Source: Streptomyces katrae
GTDB taxonomy: Bacteria > Actinomycetota > Actinomycetes > Streptomycetales > Streptomycetaceae
Length of the DNA stretch: 64,000 nt
Direction: 5' to 3'
Assembly (NCBI RefSeq): GCF_000717655.1
Contig: NZ_JNZY01000024.1
Span: 62,001 to 126,000 of the forward strand
Of this stretch, positions 1 through 8,441 are shown piece after piece. Every line of letters begins with the position of its first letter. Positions within the stretch are counted from its first letter, which is position 1. The notes below the pieces were generated by a model. The model ran no database searches, was not told the origin of the DNA, and was given only the letters and a program-made list of their open reading frames with translations. The position numbers and the translations under genes were made by a program.

Positions 1-1832
1 AGGAAGGCGTCGGCCCACCAGAGCCGGCGCAGCAGGGGTACGTCGGGGACGTCCGCGACGGCCGCCCAGATCGCGCCGCCGAGGAGGTACGCCCAGCCCG
101 CGAGGGGTACGAGGCGGGCCGCACGGGTCCGCGAGAACAGGGGCGGGGGCGGGGCGAGGCTCCGTTCGGTCCAGCGGGCCAGCTGCTCGCGGCCGATCTT
201 GGCGTTGTGGCGGATGTCCACCGGGAAGGCGGGATGGTGCAGGAACTCCTCCAGCCCCCTGGTCGCAACGTGGTCGGCGGCGAGGCCGCGCAGTTCGGCC
301 ACCAGGTCCCGCCAGGCGGCGCTGCCGGCCGGGACGTCACTCTCCACGCAGACGGCGGGGCGCTGGGCGCCTGCCGGGCCGATACCGACCAGGGCGCTGC
401 GGCGCACCAGTGGATGGGCGTTGAAGACGCCCTCACAGCGCACGGTGTACAGGTCCCGGCCGGCGGCGCGCACCCGTTGGGAGGTGCGGCCGCAGAACCA
501 GAGCCGGCCGCGGTCGTCGACGTAGCCGAGATCGCCGGTGCGGTGCCAGGTGAGCGAGGTGCCGTCAGGCTGGGTCTCGTGCACCTTGTGCAGGGCGTCG
601 GAGCGGGGCGCGTCGTGGTAGCGGGGGCTGACGGACTCGCCCTCGACGAGTATCTCGCCGACGCTGCCTGCGGGCAGGGCGGTCCCCGGGTCCAGGCGGG
701 CGCGCGGGCCGTCGGTGACGGGGAGGATGCGGACGCGGGTGCCGGGGACGGGGCGGCCGATGCAGGTGCCGGCTCCGCGGGCGCTGCCGGCGGAGGTCTC
801 GCCGAGGATCTCCTCGGATTCGATCGAGGTGATCGGCAGGACCTCGGTGGCCCCGTACGTGACGTGGACGGACGCCTTCTCGCCGAGCACGGTGCGCAGG
901 CCGGCTACGACCGAGTCGGGGACGGGCGCGCCGCCGGAGACGATGCAGCGCAGGTCGGGCAGCGGGCGGCCCAGGGCCGTGAGGTGGTCGGTGAGGTTCC
1001 GCAGCAGGGCGGGCGAGGCGAACATGGTGGTCGCACCGAATCGTTCCAGCGCATCCACGAGCAGGGCGGGGTCGGCATGGGCGACCTTGGCCGGTGCGAG
1101 GGGGGCGAGGACGGTGGTGGAGCCGTAGACGAGGTCGAGCATGCCGTAGAAGGGCAGGGTCACCAGTGACGTGTCGTCGCGGGTGCGCCCGTGGGCGGCC
1201 TCGATCTGGCGGGCGATGGAGAGCGCCATGCGGTGGGTGTACTCGACTCCCTTGGCGGGGCCGGTGCTTCCGGTGGTGAAGCCGATCATCAGGAGGTCGT
1301 CGCCGCCGACGTCGGCGGCGGGGGTCCTTCGTCCACCGGTGGTGCGCAGCGCGTGGAGGGTGTGGCCGCCCCACAGCCGGCGGCGGCCCAGCGTGACGGG
1401 GATGCGTACGCGGCCGAAGGTGCGGCGGCCGAGGACCCGTACGAGGTGGGCGAGCGGCGGCCCGATGAACGCCTCGGCACCGACGGCGCGGTAGCAGTGG
1501 AGCATCCGGCGCACGCCCATGCCCGGGTCGACGACGACGGGGACGGCGCCGAGCCGGAAGAGCGCGAAGGCGAGGGCGAAGAGCTCCGGGCCGGGCGGTG
1601 CCATCAGTACGGTCTTGGTCCCGCGGGTGATCCCGGCGCGGGCGAGTCCGTGGGCGATTTCCTCGACCGTGTCCTGCAACTCCCCGTACGTGACTTCGCG
1701 GTAGCGCAGGCCGCCGCCGGGTTCGCGGCCGTCGGGGTGGATGACGGCCGGCTTGTGCGGGAAGGCGGCGGCGTTGCGCTCCAGGCAGTCGGCCAGGCCG
1801 GCGGCGGTTGCGGAATGGGGAACGGTGCTCAT
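1..1832 (-). CDS. OleC-like AMP-forming ligase / beta-lactone synthetase, 3' end outside window
   Basis: Adenylate-forming enzyme of the OleC branch (fatty acid CoA ligase family), members of which close beta-hydroxy acids into beta-lactones or activate acyl chains. Reading from ATG at 1832, the protein shows the P-loop FTTGSTGPAKG, then SGGAPVP, the adenylate motif VTYGATE, TGDLGYVDDRGRLWFCGR, and the C-terminal lysine region PVDIRHNAKIGRE. After this comes an unusual hydrophobic, Trp-rich extension (LVPLAGWAYLLGG...) with no stop before the left edge, so the gene is incomplete here. It starts 9 bp after the thiolase gene upstream and is the third gene of a tight operon. The pairing with two OleA-like proteins matches NltC/LstC of nocardiolactone and lipstatin pathways. 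The family call is firm; beta-lactone synthetase activity is inferred from context. Confidence 0.82.
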   Translation of the reverse strand, partial: MSTVPHSATAAGLADCLERNAAAFPHKPAVIHPDGREPGGGLRYREVTYGELQDTVEEIAHGLARAGITRGTKTVLMAPPGPELFALAFALFRLGAVPVVVDPGMGVRRMLHCYRAVGAEAFIGPPLAHLVRVLGRRTFGRVRIPVTLGRRRLWGGHTLHALRTTGGRRTPAADVGGDDLLMIGFTTGSTGPAKGVEYTHRMALSIARQIEAAHGRTRDDTSLVTLPFYGMLDLVYGSTTVLAPLAPAKVAHADPALLVDALERFGATTMFASPALLRNLTDHLTALGRPLPDLRCIVSGGAPVPDSVVAGLRTVLGEKASVHVTYGATEVLPITSIESEEILGETSAGSARGAGTCIGRPVPGTRVRILPVTDGPRARLDPGTALPAGSVGEILVEGESVSPRYHDAPRSDALHKVHETQPDGTSLTWHRTGDLGYVDDRGRLWFCGRTSQRVRAAGRDLYTVRCEGVFNAHPLVRRSALVGIGPAGAQRPAVCVESDVPAGSAAWRDLVAELRGLAADHVATRGLEEFLHHPAFPVDIRHNAKIGREQLARWTERSLAPPPPLFSRTRAARLVPLAGWAYLLGGAIWAAVADVPDVPLLRRLWWADAF

Positions 1833-1841
1833 GGCGTCCCG

Positions 1842-2717
1842 TCACCAGCCTTCGGGCCGGTAGGCGACGCAGGCGGCGCTGGGGCCTGCGCCGACGGCGA
1901 CCATGAGGAGCCGGTCGCAGTCCTTGGGGCGCGGGGCGGCCATGGCCTGGAGGTAGCCGAGGATCGGCGCCGCGGTGTGCGGCTCGCCGTCGCCGCTCTC
2001 CTTGCCGTCTCCGTCGACGGCCGTGTCCTGCGCGGCGTGCGGGTCGACCACGAGGGTACGGTCCAGGTCGATGCCGTGCTCGCGGGCGTACCCGGCGGTG
2101 CACACGGCGGCGAGTGCGCTGCGCCGCGCGCCGTGTCCCTCCGTACGGCGGACCGTGATCCGGGAGCGGCCCTCGCTGCCCATGGCCACGGTGTCGAGGT
2201 ACCCCTCGGTGTCGCTGGGTCCGTCGCCCGAGTACGCGGACACGGGGCCGAAGCCGGCGTCGGGGTCGGCGCTGCGCTGGAGGAGGAAGGCGCCGGACAG
2301 GTCCGCGTACGGGTAGCCGGGGTCGAGGCGGGCGTAGCCGCCGGGGTGCACGTCGGCAGCGGTGATCAGGACGCGTTCGGCGCTTCCCGTGTCGAGGAGG
2401 CTCTGGGCGAGCTGTACGGCGTTGAGGACACCGCAGGCACCGTTCATGAGGTCGAAGGAGAAGCCGGCGGCGGGGGCCGGGTCGGCGATGTAGTCCAGGT
2501 TGATGCCGACCTCCTTCTGGATCAGGGCCGCGAGGGCGGGTTCGAAGGTGTTGGACTCCCGGTAGACACCGGCGTTGATGAGGACGCCTACGGATGACGG
2601 GGAGACCTGCGCCTGCGACAGGCAGGCGCGGGCGGCTCGGCTCGCGAGCTCGACGGAGGAGGCGGGTCCGGTGCCGTGGTGCGCGGCGGCGTGGGCTGCG
2701 GCGATGACCATTCCCAT
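1842..2717 (-). CDS. Thiolase-fold partner subunit (NltB/LstB-like, OleA family)
   Basis: 291-residue ketoacyl synthase III/OleA-like protein, about 60 residues shorter than its upstream neighbour. It keeps a Glu in TFEPALAAL (Glu59), aligned with the OleA glutamate that reaches across the dimer, and a Cys in NGACG (Cys95). A DPHAAQ motif could align with the catalytic His region, but the YGNT-type Asn motif of the neighbour is not visible. Heterodimeric OleA homologues of lipstatin and nocardiolactone pathways pair one full catalytic subunit with one such shortened subunit, and this is inferred here. ATG 2717 lies 3 bp after the upstream stop, which implies co-translation. A stand-alone KASIII role is less likely because of the short length. 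Confidence 0.8.
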   Translation of the reverse strand: MGMVIAAAHAAAHHGTGPASSVELASRAARACLSQAQVSPSSVGVLINAGVYRESNTFEPALAALIQKEVGINLDYIADPAPAAGFSFDLMNGACGVLNAVQLAQSLLDTGSAERVLITAADVHPGGYARLDPGYPYADLSGAFLLQRSADPDAGFGPVSAYSGDGPSDTEGYLDTVAMGSEGRSRITVRRTEGHGARRSALAAVCTAGYAREHGIDLDRTLVVDPHAAQDTAVDGDGKESGDGEPHTAAPILGYLQAMAAPRPKDCDRLLMVAVGAGPSAACVAYRPEGW

Positions 2718-2720
2718 GGC

Positions 2721-3788
2721 TCAGACCCCCATGTTCGTGATCGTGGCCGACAGGGCGCCGGTCACGACGCCGGAGGCGGCGGGGACCATGAGGAACCGGG
2801 ATCCGGGGCGGGCGGTGCCGGCCCGCAGGTGCTCACGCAGCGTCAGGAAGTGGGCGGTGGTGGCGGTGTTGCCGTACTTCTCGACGACCGCGAGGGAACG
2901 GGGCATCGGGGTCTTGAACTCGGCCTCGGCCGTCTGGTTCACGTAGTCGATGAAACGGGTGCCGACCTGGTGCTGGATGACGTAGTCGAATGCCTCGTCG
3001 GCGAATTCCCGGCCCTGCTTGGCCAGGAGGTCCCGATGGAACCGCGGCCACAGTTTGAGCCGGTCGCGGTCGTGCATCTTCTTGTTGTCCGTGTAGAGGG
3101 CCACGCCCTGGCTGCGGTCGCTCGGCATTCCCATGCAGAGGTGGGAGTACTCCGAGCAGGTCATCAGTTCCATGTAGTGGATCCGGTCGGCCTCGTCGGT
3201 GGAGGCGTCCAGGACGACGGCGGCCGCCGAGTCGCCGACGGAGAGCGAGGCGAACTGCGGGTCGTAGGAGTCGGTGACCTCGCGGGCCGCCGTCTCGGCG
3301 ACGGCGGTGGCCTGTTCCCCGCTGACGACCAGGCCGTTGCGTACCGCGCCGGAGCGGATCATGCGGTCGAGCAGGTAGACGCCGGTCATCATGCCGGCGC
3401 AGGCGTTGGACACGTCGAACTGGACGGCGGGTCGTGCGCCCAGTTCCCGGGCGAGCAGCGCGGCGAAGGACGGCTCGAACGTGAAGCGGCCTCCGTCAGT
3501 GAACCGGGTGATCGAGGCCGATATGACGACGTCGAGGCCGGCGGCCTCGTAGCGGGAGCCGGCGAGGCAGTCCCGCGCGGCGGACAGGGCCATCGAGAAG
3601 GAGTTCTCGGCGGCTGCCGGATCCGGGTCGTACACCCGGCGCTCGGCGATTCCGGTGATCCGCTGGAGGTCCGCGTCACGGACGGCGGATATCCCCTCGG
3701 TCAGCTCCCGGGTGGTCACCACGGTCTCGGGTACGTAGGCCCCCAGGGCCTCTAACCGGCTGTGGCGATTCAGTGTGCTGGTCTTCAT
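2721..3788 (-). CDS. OleA-like thiolase, catalytic subunit (NltA/LstA-like)
   Basis: 355-residue KASIII-fold protein expected to condense two acyl-CoA chains head to head into a beta-keto acid. Visible active-site elements are Glu105 in FEPSFAAL, Cys130 in SNACAGMM, His in IQHQVG and Asn in EKYGNTATT. The 25-residue Glu-Cys spacing is close to that of OleA of Xanthomonas (Glu117/Cys143). ATG 3788 is preceded by GGAGAACGCGAAGC. It is the first gene of the operon with the shorter thiolase and the OleC-like ligase. An OleD-like reductase, expected in complete pathways, is not in the window and could lie beyond the left edge. A KASIII involved in other fatty acyl chemistry is the main alternative. 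Confidence 0.85.
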   Translation of the reverse strand: MKTSTLNRHSRLEALGAYVPETVVTTRELTEGISAVRDADLQRITGIAERRVYDPDPAAAENSFSMALSAARDCLAGSRYEAAGLDVVISASITRFTDGGRFTFEPSFAALLARELGARPAVQFDVSNACAGMMTGVYLLDRMIRSGAVRNGLVVSGEQATAVAETAAREVTDSYDPQFASLSVGDSAAAVVLDASTDEADRIHYMELMTCSEYSHLCMGMPSDRSQGVALYTDNKKMHDRDRLKLWPRFHRDLLAKQGREFADEAFDYVIQHQVGTRFIDYVNQTAEAEFKTPMPRSLAVVEKYGNTATTAHFLTLREHLRAGTARPGSRFLMVPAASGVVTGALSATITNMGV

Positions 3789-4175
3789 GCTTCGCGTTCT
3801 CCATGGGACATCCCCGTTACAGACAGCGAAGTTACCGTAGCGTAGGGATCAGCTCGTATGCCTCGCAAAAGGAGTTGAAGGGTGCAGACAGGTCGATTCC
3901 CAGCCATGCACCCGATGGACCACATTTCGCCAGCGCCCGGCCCTGGCACCTCCCGCCACTCCGATCGTCGGCCGGAACATCACGCACGGTGCGCAAAACC
4001 TGTCCGGAACCACTCGGTCCGCCTGACCCGGCGAGGCGCTCTGCAATGACATGGATCATCTCCAGCAGTGAGGACGTACTCATTTGAAAGCTAAACGACA
4101 TTTATTGCACGTTTTTGCAACCTTGAGGTCGAGAAACACATCCAGAGAGGAGGAGGACCCACCCGTTCTGCCCGC
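3789..4175. other. Intergenic region between divergent units; one weak ORF
   Basis: About 390 bp separate the thiolase operon (minus) from the esterase gene (plus). The stretch around 4085-4145 is AT-rich for this genome and probably holds promoters. A minus-strand ORF at 3832-4101 (89 codons) overlaps most of it, but its third-position GC is low and I recognise no family, so I do not call it a gene. Confidence 0.4.
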
Positions 4176-5315
4176 TTGAGGGCAGCCGCACCGTTCGGAG
4201 CGAAGTTCGTGCACGTGTACCCGCAGCCGCAGCCGCAGTCACAGCCGCCCAGGCGATCCCGCAAGAAGGTGTGGATCGGCTCCGCGGTGGCCGTGGCCCT
4301 GGTCGCCGGCGCCGGCGCCGGGTTGATCTACTGGAAGACGGACTGGTTCGACGGGAACGGGGAGTCCGTCAGCTACGCGAAGCCCTCCACCGGGCCGGAC
4401 AAGGGCAAGAACGACGAGACCGGCAGTGGGAAGCAGCCCTCAGCGCCGAGCGCGGATCCGGACGTGTCCCTCCCCACCGGCCCGTTCACCGAGTTCAAGC
4501 AGACGGTCAAGCTGGACGACGGCACCCGCATATCCAAGGCCCGGGTGAAGGGCCCCAAGTCCGGTTTCGAGGGCAGCGTCTGGGTGTGGACGCCCAAGGA
4601 GTACGACCGCCCGGAGTACGCGAAGAGCGCTTTCCCGGTCATGATCGCGCTGCCCGGAGGCAACGGGAACGCCGACAACTACTGGGCGACCATGCCGCAG
4701 CTGGGCCTCCAGAAGGCCGTCGCCGAGGGCGCCGCGGCCGGCAAGAGCCTCCCGTTCATCCTGGTCATGCCGATCCTGAACCCGGACAACAAGTACTACT
4801 ACGACGGCTCCGACATCCCCGGCCAGGCCAAGATGGGCACCTGGATCGGCGAGGACGTACCCGACCTCGCCCAGGCCAACTTCCGTACCTACAAGTCCCG
4901 CGACGGCTGGGCCTTCATGGGCAACTCCTCCGGCGCGTTCGTCGGCCTCAAGCAGCTCCTCCAGAAACCGGACCGCTTCCGGGCCGTCATAGCCAATGGC
5001 GGAGAGATCGTCCCCGATTCCCCGCTCTGGAAGGGCCACCAGGCGGAAATGGACGCGAACAACCCCGAGAAGCTCGCCCCGAAGCTGATCGCCAACAAGG
5101 GCCCCGAGGTGAACGTCCTCTTCCAGTACGGCACCAAGGAGGGCGGCCGCGACCGGATGGAGAAGTTCCAGCAGCAGTTCGGCAAGGGCCCGATCAAGGT
5201 CACGATCCACGAGATCCAGGGCGGCGACCACAACGGCTGGGACTACGTCCGGGGCATGAAGGAAGGACAGCTGGAGCAGCTCAGCAAGCTCATGAAGGGG
5301 CCGAAGCCGCAATAG
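4176..5315 (+). CDS. Membrane-anchored alpha/beta hydrolase (putative esterase, Ag85/esterase-D type)
   Basis: Predicted cell-surface serine hydrolase. A proline/glutamine-rich start and a basic cluster (RRSRKK) lead into one membrane segment (about residues 32-53), so the enzyme should face outside. A Ser/Gly/Pro linker follows, then an esterase domain with the nucleophile elbow G-N-S-S-G (Ser251 from the TTG start), an upstream oxyanion-type LPGGNGN, and a late GGDHNGWDY carrying the likely catalytic His. The start is uncertain: TTG 4176 lies about 19 nt after a strong AGGAGGAGG, while in-frame GTG 4209 has only CGGAG. The substrate cannot be read from the sequence. The gene stands alone and ends at a hairpin. 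Confidence 0.8.
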   Translation: MRAAAPFGAKFVHVYPQPQPQSQPPRRSRKKVWIGSAVAVALVAGAGAGLIYWKTDWFDGNGESVSYAKPSTGPDKGKNDETGSGKQPSAPSADPDVSLPTGPFTEFKQTVKLDDGTRISKARVKGPKSGFEGSVWVWTPKEYDRPEYAKSAFPVMIALPGGNGNADNYWATMPQLGLQKAVAEGAAAGKSLPFILVMPILNPDNKYYYDGSDIPGQAKMGTWIGEDVPDLAQANFRTYKSRDGWAFMGNSSGAFVGLKQLLQKPDRFRAVIANGGEIVPDSPLWKGHQAEMDANNPEKLAPKLIANKGPEVNVLFQYGTKEGGRDRMEKFQQQFGKGPIKVTIHEIQGGDHNGWDYVRGMKEGQLEQLSKLMKGPKPQ

Positions 5316-5337
5316 GGGCGGGCACGGAGGCCTCGGC

Positions 5338-5369
5338 GGGCCCGTCCTCCGGGGGGAAGGACCGGGCCC
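5338..5369 (+). terminator. Hairpin terminator after the esterase gene
   Basis: GGGCCCGTCC is followed by an 11-nt loop and GGACCGGGCCC, pairing with a single bulge. It starts about 22 bp after the esterase stop codon. There is no U-tract, as is common in Streptomyces. Confidence 0.6.
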
Positions 5370-5843
5370 CGGGTCACAGCCGCGGGAACAGCGAGCGGCA
5401 TCGCGATGTCCGGCCAGGGTGCCGCCGCAGCACACGGGGCCGAACCGCGTCGGACTGCGCCGTGCGAAACCCCGGCTGTTTTCACCCTGTGCACGGCAGG
5501 ACCACTCGCGTCTTCGATGCGCGGATACGGTCCGGTGAGCCTCGTGCCGTCGAGCGCCGCCGATGTCGGTACGGCGACGCTGTCGCGGACTTTCTACCTC
5601 ACCGATTCGCCGGCGAGGCCGGTGCGTCCGCCCCGATGAGCCGGCGCGTCTACCTGGCCGCGGGCTGGTACGACTGGCCCTCGTTCGTCGAGGGTGACAG
5701 CGGGCGCCGGTCGGGAAGGCCGTCCCACGCCGTCCCAGTGCCTTCGGCGAGGACGCCGGCTCCGCGGCCCCAACGCCAAACCGGCCCGGCGCAGCCCGGA
5801 CATCACTGGCTGCGCGGCGCGCCGGGCCGGGCCGGTGTCACGG
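5370..5843. other. Region without a supported gene
   Basis: The open frames here lack a ribosome site and recognisable motifs. One plus-strand frame near 5638-5700 (RRVYLAAGWYDWPSF) looks protein-like but is short and has no continuation. It may be a remnant. Confidence 0.4.
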
Positions 5844-6314
5844 TCACTTCAGGCGGTAGGTGCACATGGGTGTCTTGCCGTCCTGGTTGTCGGCGACCTT
5901 CTTGCCGTCGACGGTGATCACGCACGACGCCGGCTTGAGCATGCCGTCGGCGGCCTGCACCGAACCCGGGACCACGGAGACCGTCGTGCCGATGCGCTTC
6001 TCGGCTTCGGTGGTGAAGGTGATCGTCTCCGTCTTCTTCCAAGGCAGCGTCACCTGTTCGCCCTTGTTGGACGCCAGGTTGTAGTAAATCTGCGCGGGTC
6101 CGGAGCCGAGCACTTCCAGGGTCACCTCGTGGCTGACCTCGCCACCGCCCGAGGCCGGCTTGCCGGATCCCGACGGGCTGCTGCTCGCGGAGGCGGCGGG
6201 CTTGGCCGGGGCCGTCGAGCCCTTCGCCTCCTCGGACTTGCTCCCGCCGCCACCGCAACCGGTCAGCACTCCGGCCGCCAGCACCAGAGCCGCCCCTGTG
6301 ACGATCTTCCGCAT
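5844..6314 (-). CDS. MmpS-like secreted lipoprotein
   Basis: 156-residue lipoprotein starting MRKIVTGAALVLAAGVLTGC, where the lipobox Cys is followed by a Gly run and a Ser/Ala/Pro linker. The C-terminal domain has the MmpS pattern: HEVTLEVLGSG, IYYNLASN, VTLPWKKT, and a closing CVITVDGKKV...CTYRL with two Cys that could form a disulfide. In mycobacteria MmpS proteins assist MmpL lipid exporters; no MmpL gene is in this window, so the partner is unknown. ATG 6314 follows GAGGGGAAACC; upstream in-frame starts lack a ribosome site and would bury the signal peptide. The family is assigned by pattern and the function is inferred. Confidence 0.75.
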   Translation of the reverse strand: MRKIVTGAALVLAAGVLTGCGGGGSKSEEAKGSTAPAKPAASASSSPSGSGKPASGGGEVSHEVTLEVLGSGPAQIYYNLASNKGEQVTLPWKKTETITFTTEAEKRIGTTVSVVPGSVQAADGMLKPASCVITVDGKKVADNQDGKTPMCTYRLK

Positions 6315-6630
6315 GGTTTCCCCTCGTTGGACGAAAGCCATGATCTTAACCAGGGCCTTTGCATGATGCGGCAGCGGTTCGGGCCCGGGGCTCTTGAAGC
6401 TGGTGTCCGCCCACGGGAGTGCGTGCGGCTCACTGCCGGGACCGGACTCCAGCCGGTCCGGGGCTGCCCGGTCTCCGCTATCCGCCACGGCGCTCAAGCC
6501 GGGGCCCGTACTTCGGGCTCATGAACGAGAGCCAAAAAAATCGGGCGGCTGTGTCGAGAACCCGTGGCCGGCTCCGTCCCCGGAGTGAAGGCGACCACAA
6601 TGGGTCGCACCAGCACCGAGGAGAACCATC

Positions 6631-7038
6631 ATGGCCAAGTACTTGCTGCTCAAGCACTACCGCGGCGCCCCGGCTGCGGTCAATGACGTGCCCATGGACC
6701 AGTGGACGCCCGAGGAGATCTCGGCGCACATGCAGTACATGAACGACTTCGCGGCCCGGCTCGAGGGGACGGGCGAGTTCGTCGACGGTCAGGCGCTCGC
6801 GCCCGAGGGCACCTTCGTCCGGTACGACGGTGAGGGGCGCCCCCCGGTCACCGACGGCCCGTTCGCCGAGACCAAGGACCTCATCGCCGGCTGGATGGTG
6901 ATCGACGTCGACAGTTACGAGCGCGCCGTCGAGCTGGCCGGAGAGCTGTCGGCCGCCCCGGGGGCGGGCGGGAAGCCGATCCACGAGTGGCTCGAGCTGC
7001 GCCCGTTCCTGGGCTCGAACCCCACCATCACGGAGTGA
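6631..7038 (+). CDS. YCII-related DGPF-domain protein
   Basis: 135-residue protein with the diagnostic DGPF tetrapeptide (residues 75-78, PVTDGPFAETK) in a YCII ferredoxin-like fold. Such proteins are the usual genomic partners of ECF42 sigma factors, and the next gene is one. ATG 6631 follows ACCGAGGAGAACC. The stop overlaps the region where the sigma gene starts, so the two are probably translationally coupled. DGPF proteins have been suspected of sensing or enzymatic roles, but no biochemical activity can be assigned from this sequence. Confidence 0.88.
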   Translation: MAKYLLLKHYRGAPAAVNDVPMDQWTPEEISAHMQYMNDFAARLEGTGEFVDGQALAPEGTFVRYDGEGRPPVTDGPFAETKDLIAGWMVIDVDSYERAVELAGELSAAPGAGGKPIHEWLELRPFLGSNPTITE

Positions 7039-7046
7039 CGTCATCG

Positions 7047-8192
7047 ATGGACGAGGCCCTGCTCCGGAACCTCACACCGAGCGTCCTCACCGTCCTCGTC
7101 CGCCGCGGAGCCGACTTCGCGGCGGCCGAGGACGCCGTGCAGGAGGCGCTGGTCGAGGCGGTCCGCGTCTGGCCGGACGACCCGCCGCGGGATGCGAAGG
7201 GCTGGCTGGTCACGGTGGCCTGGCGCCGGTTCCTCGACGCCAGGCGGGCGGACGCCTCACGCCGCCGACGGGAGGACCGCGTCGAGGAGGAGCCGGCGCC
7301 CGGGCCCACGCCCGCGGTGGACGACACGCTCCGGCTCTACTTCCTCTGCGCCCACCCCTCGCTGACGCCGTCGTCCGCGGTCGCGCTCACGTTGCGCGCC
7401 GTCGGCGGGCTGACCACCCGCCAGATCGCCCACGCCTACCTGGTGCCCGAGGCGACCATGGCACAGCGCATCAGCCGCGCCAAGCGAACCGTCTCCGGCG
7501 TGCGGTTCGACCAGCCAGGCGATGTCGCCACCGTGCTGCGCGTCCTGTACCTGGTCTTCAACGAGGGCTACTCGGGTGACGTCGACCTCGCCTCCGAGGC
7601 CATCCGGCTCACCCGGCAGCTCGCAGCCGCGATCGACCACCCCGAGGTGGCGGGCCTGCTCGCCCTCATGCTGCTCCACCACGCCCGGCGCGCCACCCGG
7701 ACCGCGCCCGACGGCAGCCTGGTGCCGCTCGCCGAGCAGGACCGCGGCCGGTGGGACACCGCGTTGATCGCCGAGGGCGTCCAGATCCTGCAGACGGCCC
7801 TCGCCCGCGACCGGCTGGGCGAGTTCCAGGCCCAGGCCGCGATCGCGGCACTCCACGCCGATGCGCCCACCGCCGAGGAGACCGACTGGGTGCAGATCCT
7901 CGAGTGGTACGACGAACTCACGCGCCTGACCGACAGTCCGGTCGTCCGCCTCAACCGAGCGGTCGCCGTCGGCGAGGCAGACGGACCTCGCGCCGGGCTG
8001 GCGGCGCTCGCGGCGCTGGACGACTCACTGCCCCGCCACGCTGCGGTGGCCGCGTACCTCCACGAGCGCGACGGCGACCTGACGACGGCGGCACGGCTGT
8101 ACGCCGAGGCCGCCCGAAAGGCACCCAACCTCGCCGAGCGCGACCACCTGACACGCCAGGCGGCCCGGCTCAACGCCCGGCGGCGTCCGTGA
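7047..8192 (+). CDS. ECF42-type sigma factor with long C-terminal extension
   Basis: 381-residue RNA polymerase sigma factor. Sigma region 2 spans roughly residues 10-80 (AAEDAVQEALVEAVRVWP, GWLVTVAWRRFLDARR) and region 4 roughly 105-160 (LTTRQIAHAYLVPEATMAQRISRAKR). A long helical, TPR-like C-terminal extension typical of ECF42 follows; in characterised members this extension is needed for activity. No anti-sigma gene is present, as usual for the group. ATG 7047 has GGAG at 7032-7035. An in-frame GTG at 7035 overlaps the preceding stop and would add four residues. It forms an operon with the DGPF gene. Confidence 0.88.
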   Translation: MDEALLRNLTPSVLTVLVRRGADFAAAEDAVQEALVEAVRVWPDDPPRDAKGWLVTVAWRRFLDARRADASRRRREDRVEEEPAPGPTPAVDDTLRLYFLCAHPSLTPSSAVALTLRAVGGLTTRQIAHAYLVPEATMAQRISRAKRTVSGVRFDQPGDVATVLRVLYLVFNEGYSGDVDLASEAIRLTRQLAAAIDHPEVAGLLALMLLHHARRATRTAPDGSLVPLAEQDRGRWDTALIAEGVQILQTALARDRLGEFQAQAAIAALHADAPTAEETDWVQILEWYDELTRLTDSPVVRLNRAVAVGEADGPRAGLAALAALDDSLPRHAAVAAYLHERDGDLTTAARLYAEAARKAPNLAERDHLTRQAARLNARRRP

Positions 8193-8338
8193 CGCGAGCG
8201 CGTGACTCCCGGATGTGGGGCCGGGGGTGAACCGGGCCGGGCGTCGCCGAGCGGCGCAAGCTCCGTGCCGGACTCGGGGTGAAGGCGGCCTGGGCCCACC
8301 CTCGCGGATCCACGTCGCGGTCCTGCCCCGCGCCCGGG

Positions 8339-8370
8339 GCCGCGCGTTCCGGAATTCCGGAACGCGCGGC
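8339..8370. terminator. Perfect 32-bp palindrome, likely bidirectional terminator
   Basis: GCCGCGCGTTCCGGAA at 8339-8354 is followed immediately by its exact reverse complement at 8355-8370. It lies between the convergent sigma factor and AhpD-like genes, so transcripts from both sides would form the hairpin. The perfect symmetry without a spacer would also allow cruciform extrusion. Confidence 0.65.
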
Positions 8371-8441
8371 ACACTCCCCGCCCTGATGCCCCTCCAGCCG
8401 GTACTCATCCAGGCGGGAACGCGGGTCGGGCTCCCTCCTGG

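Noticed and set aside
3832-4101. 89-codon minus-strand ORF upstream of the thiolase operon
   Set aside because: Low GC at third positions and no family pattern; kept only as an intergenic note.
4440-5435. Long antisense frame over the esterase gene
   Set aside because: It is rich in Arg/Leu/Val, has no ribosome site and mirrors the codon structure of the plus-strand gene; typical of high-GC antisense shadows.
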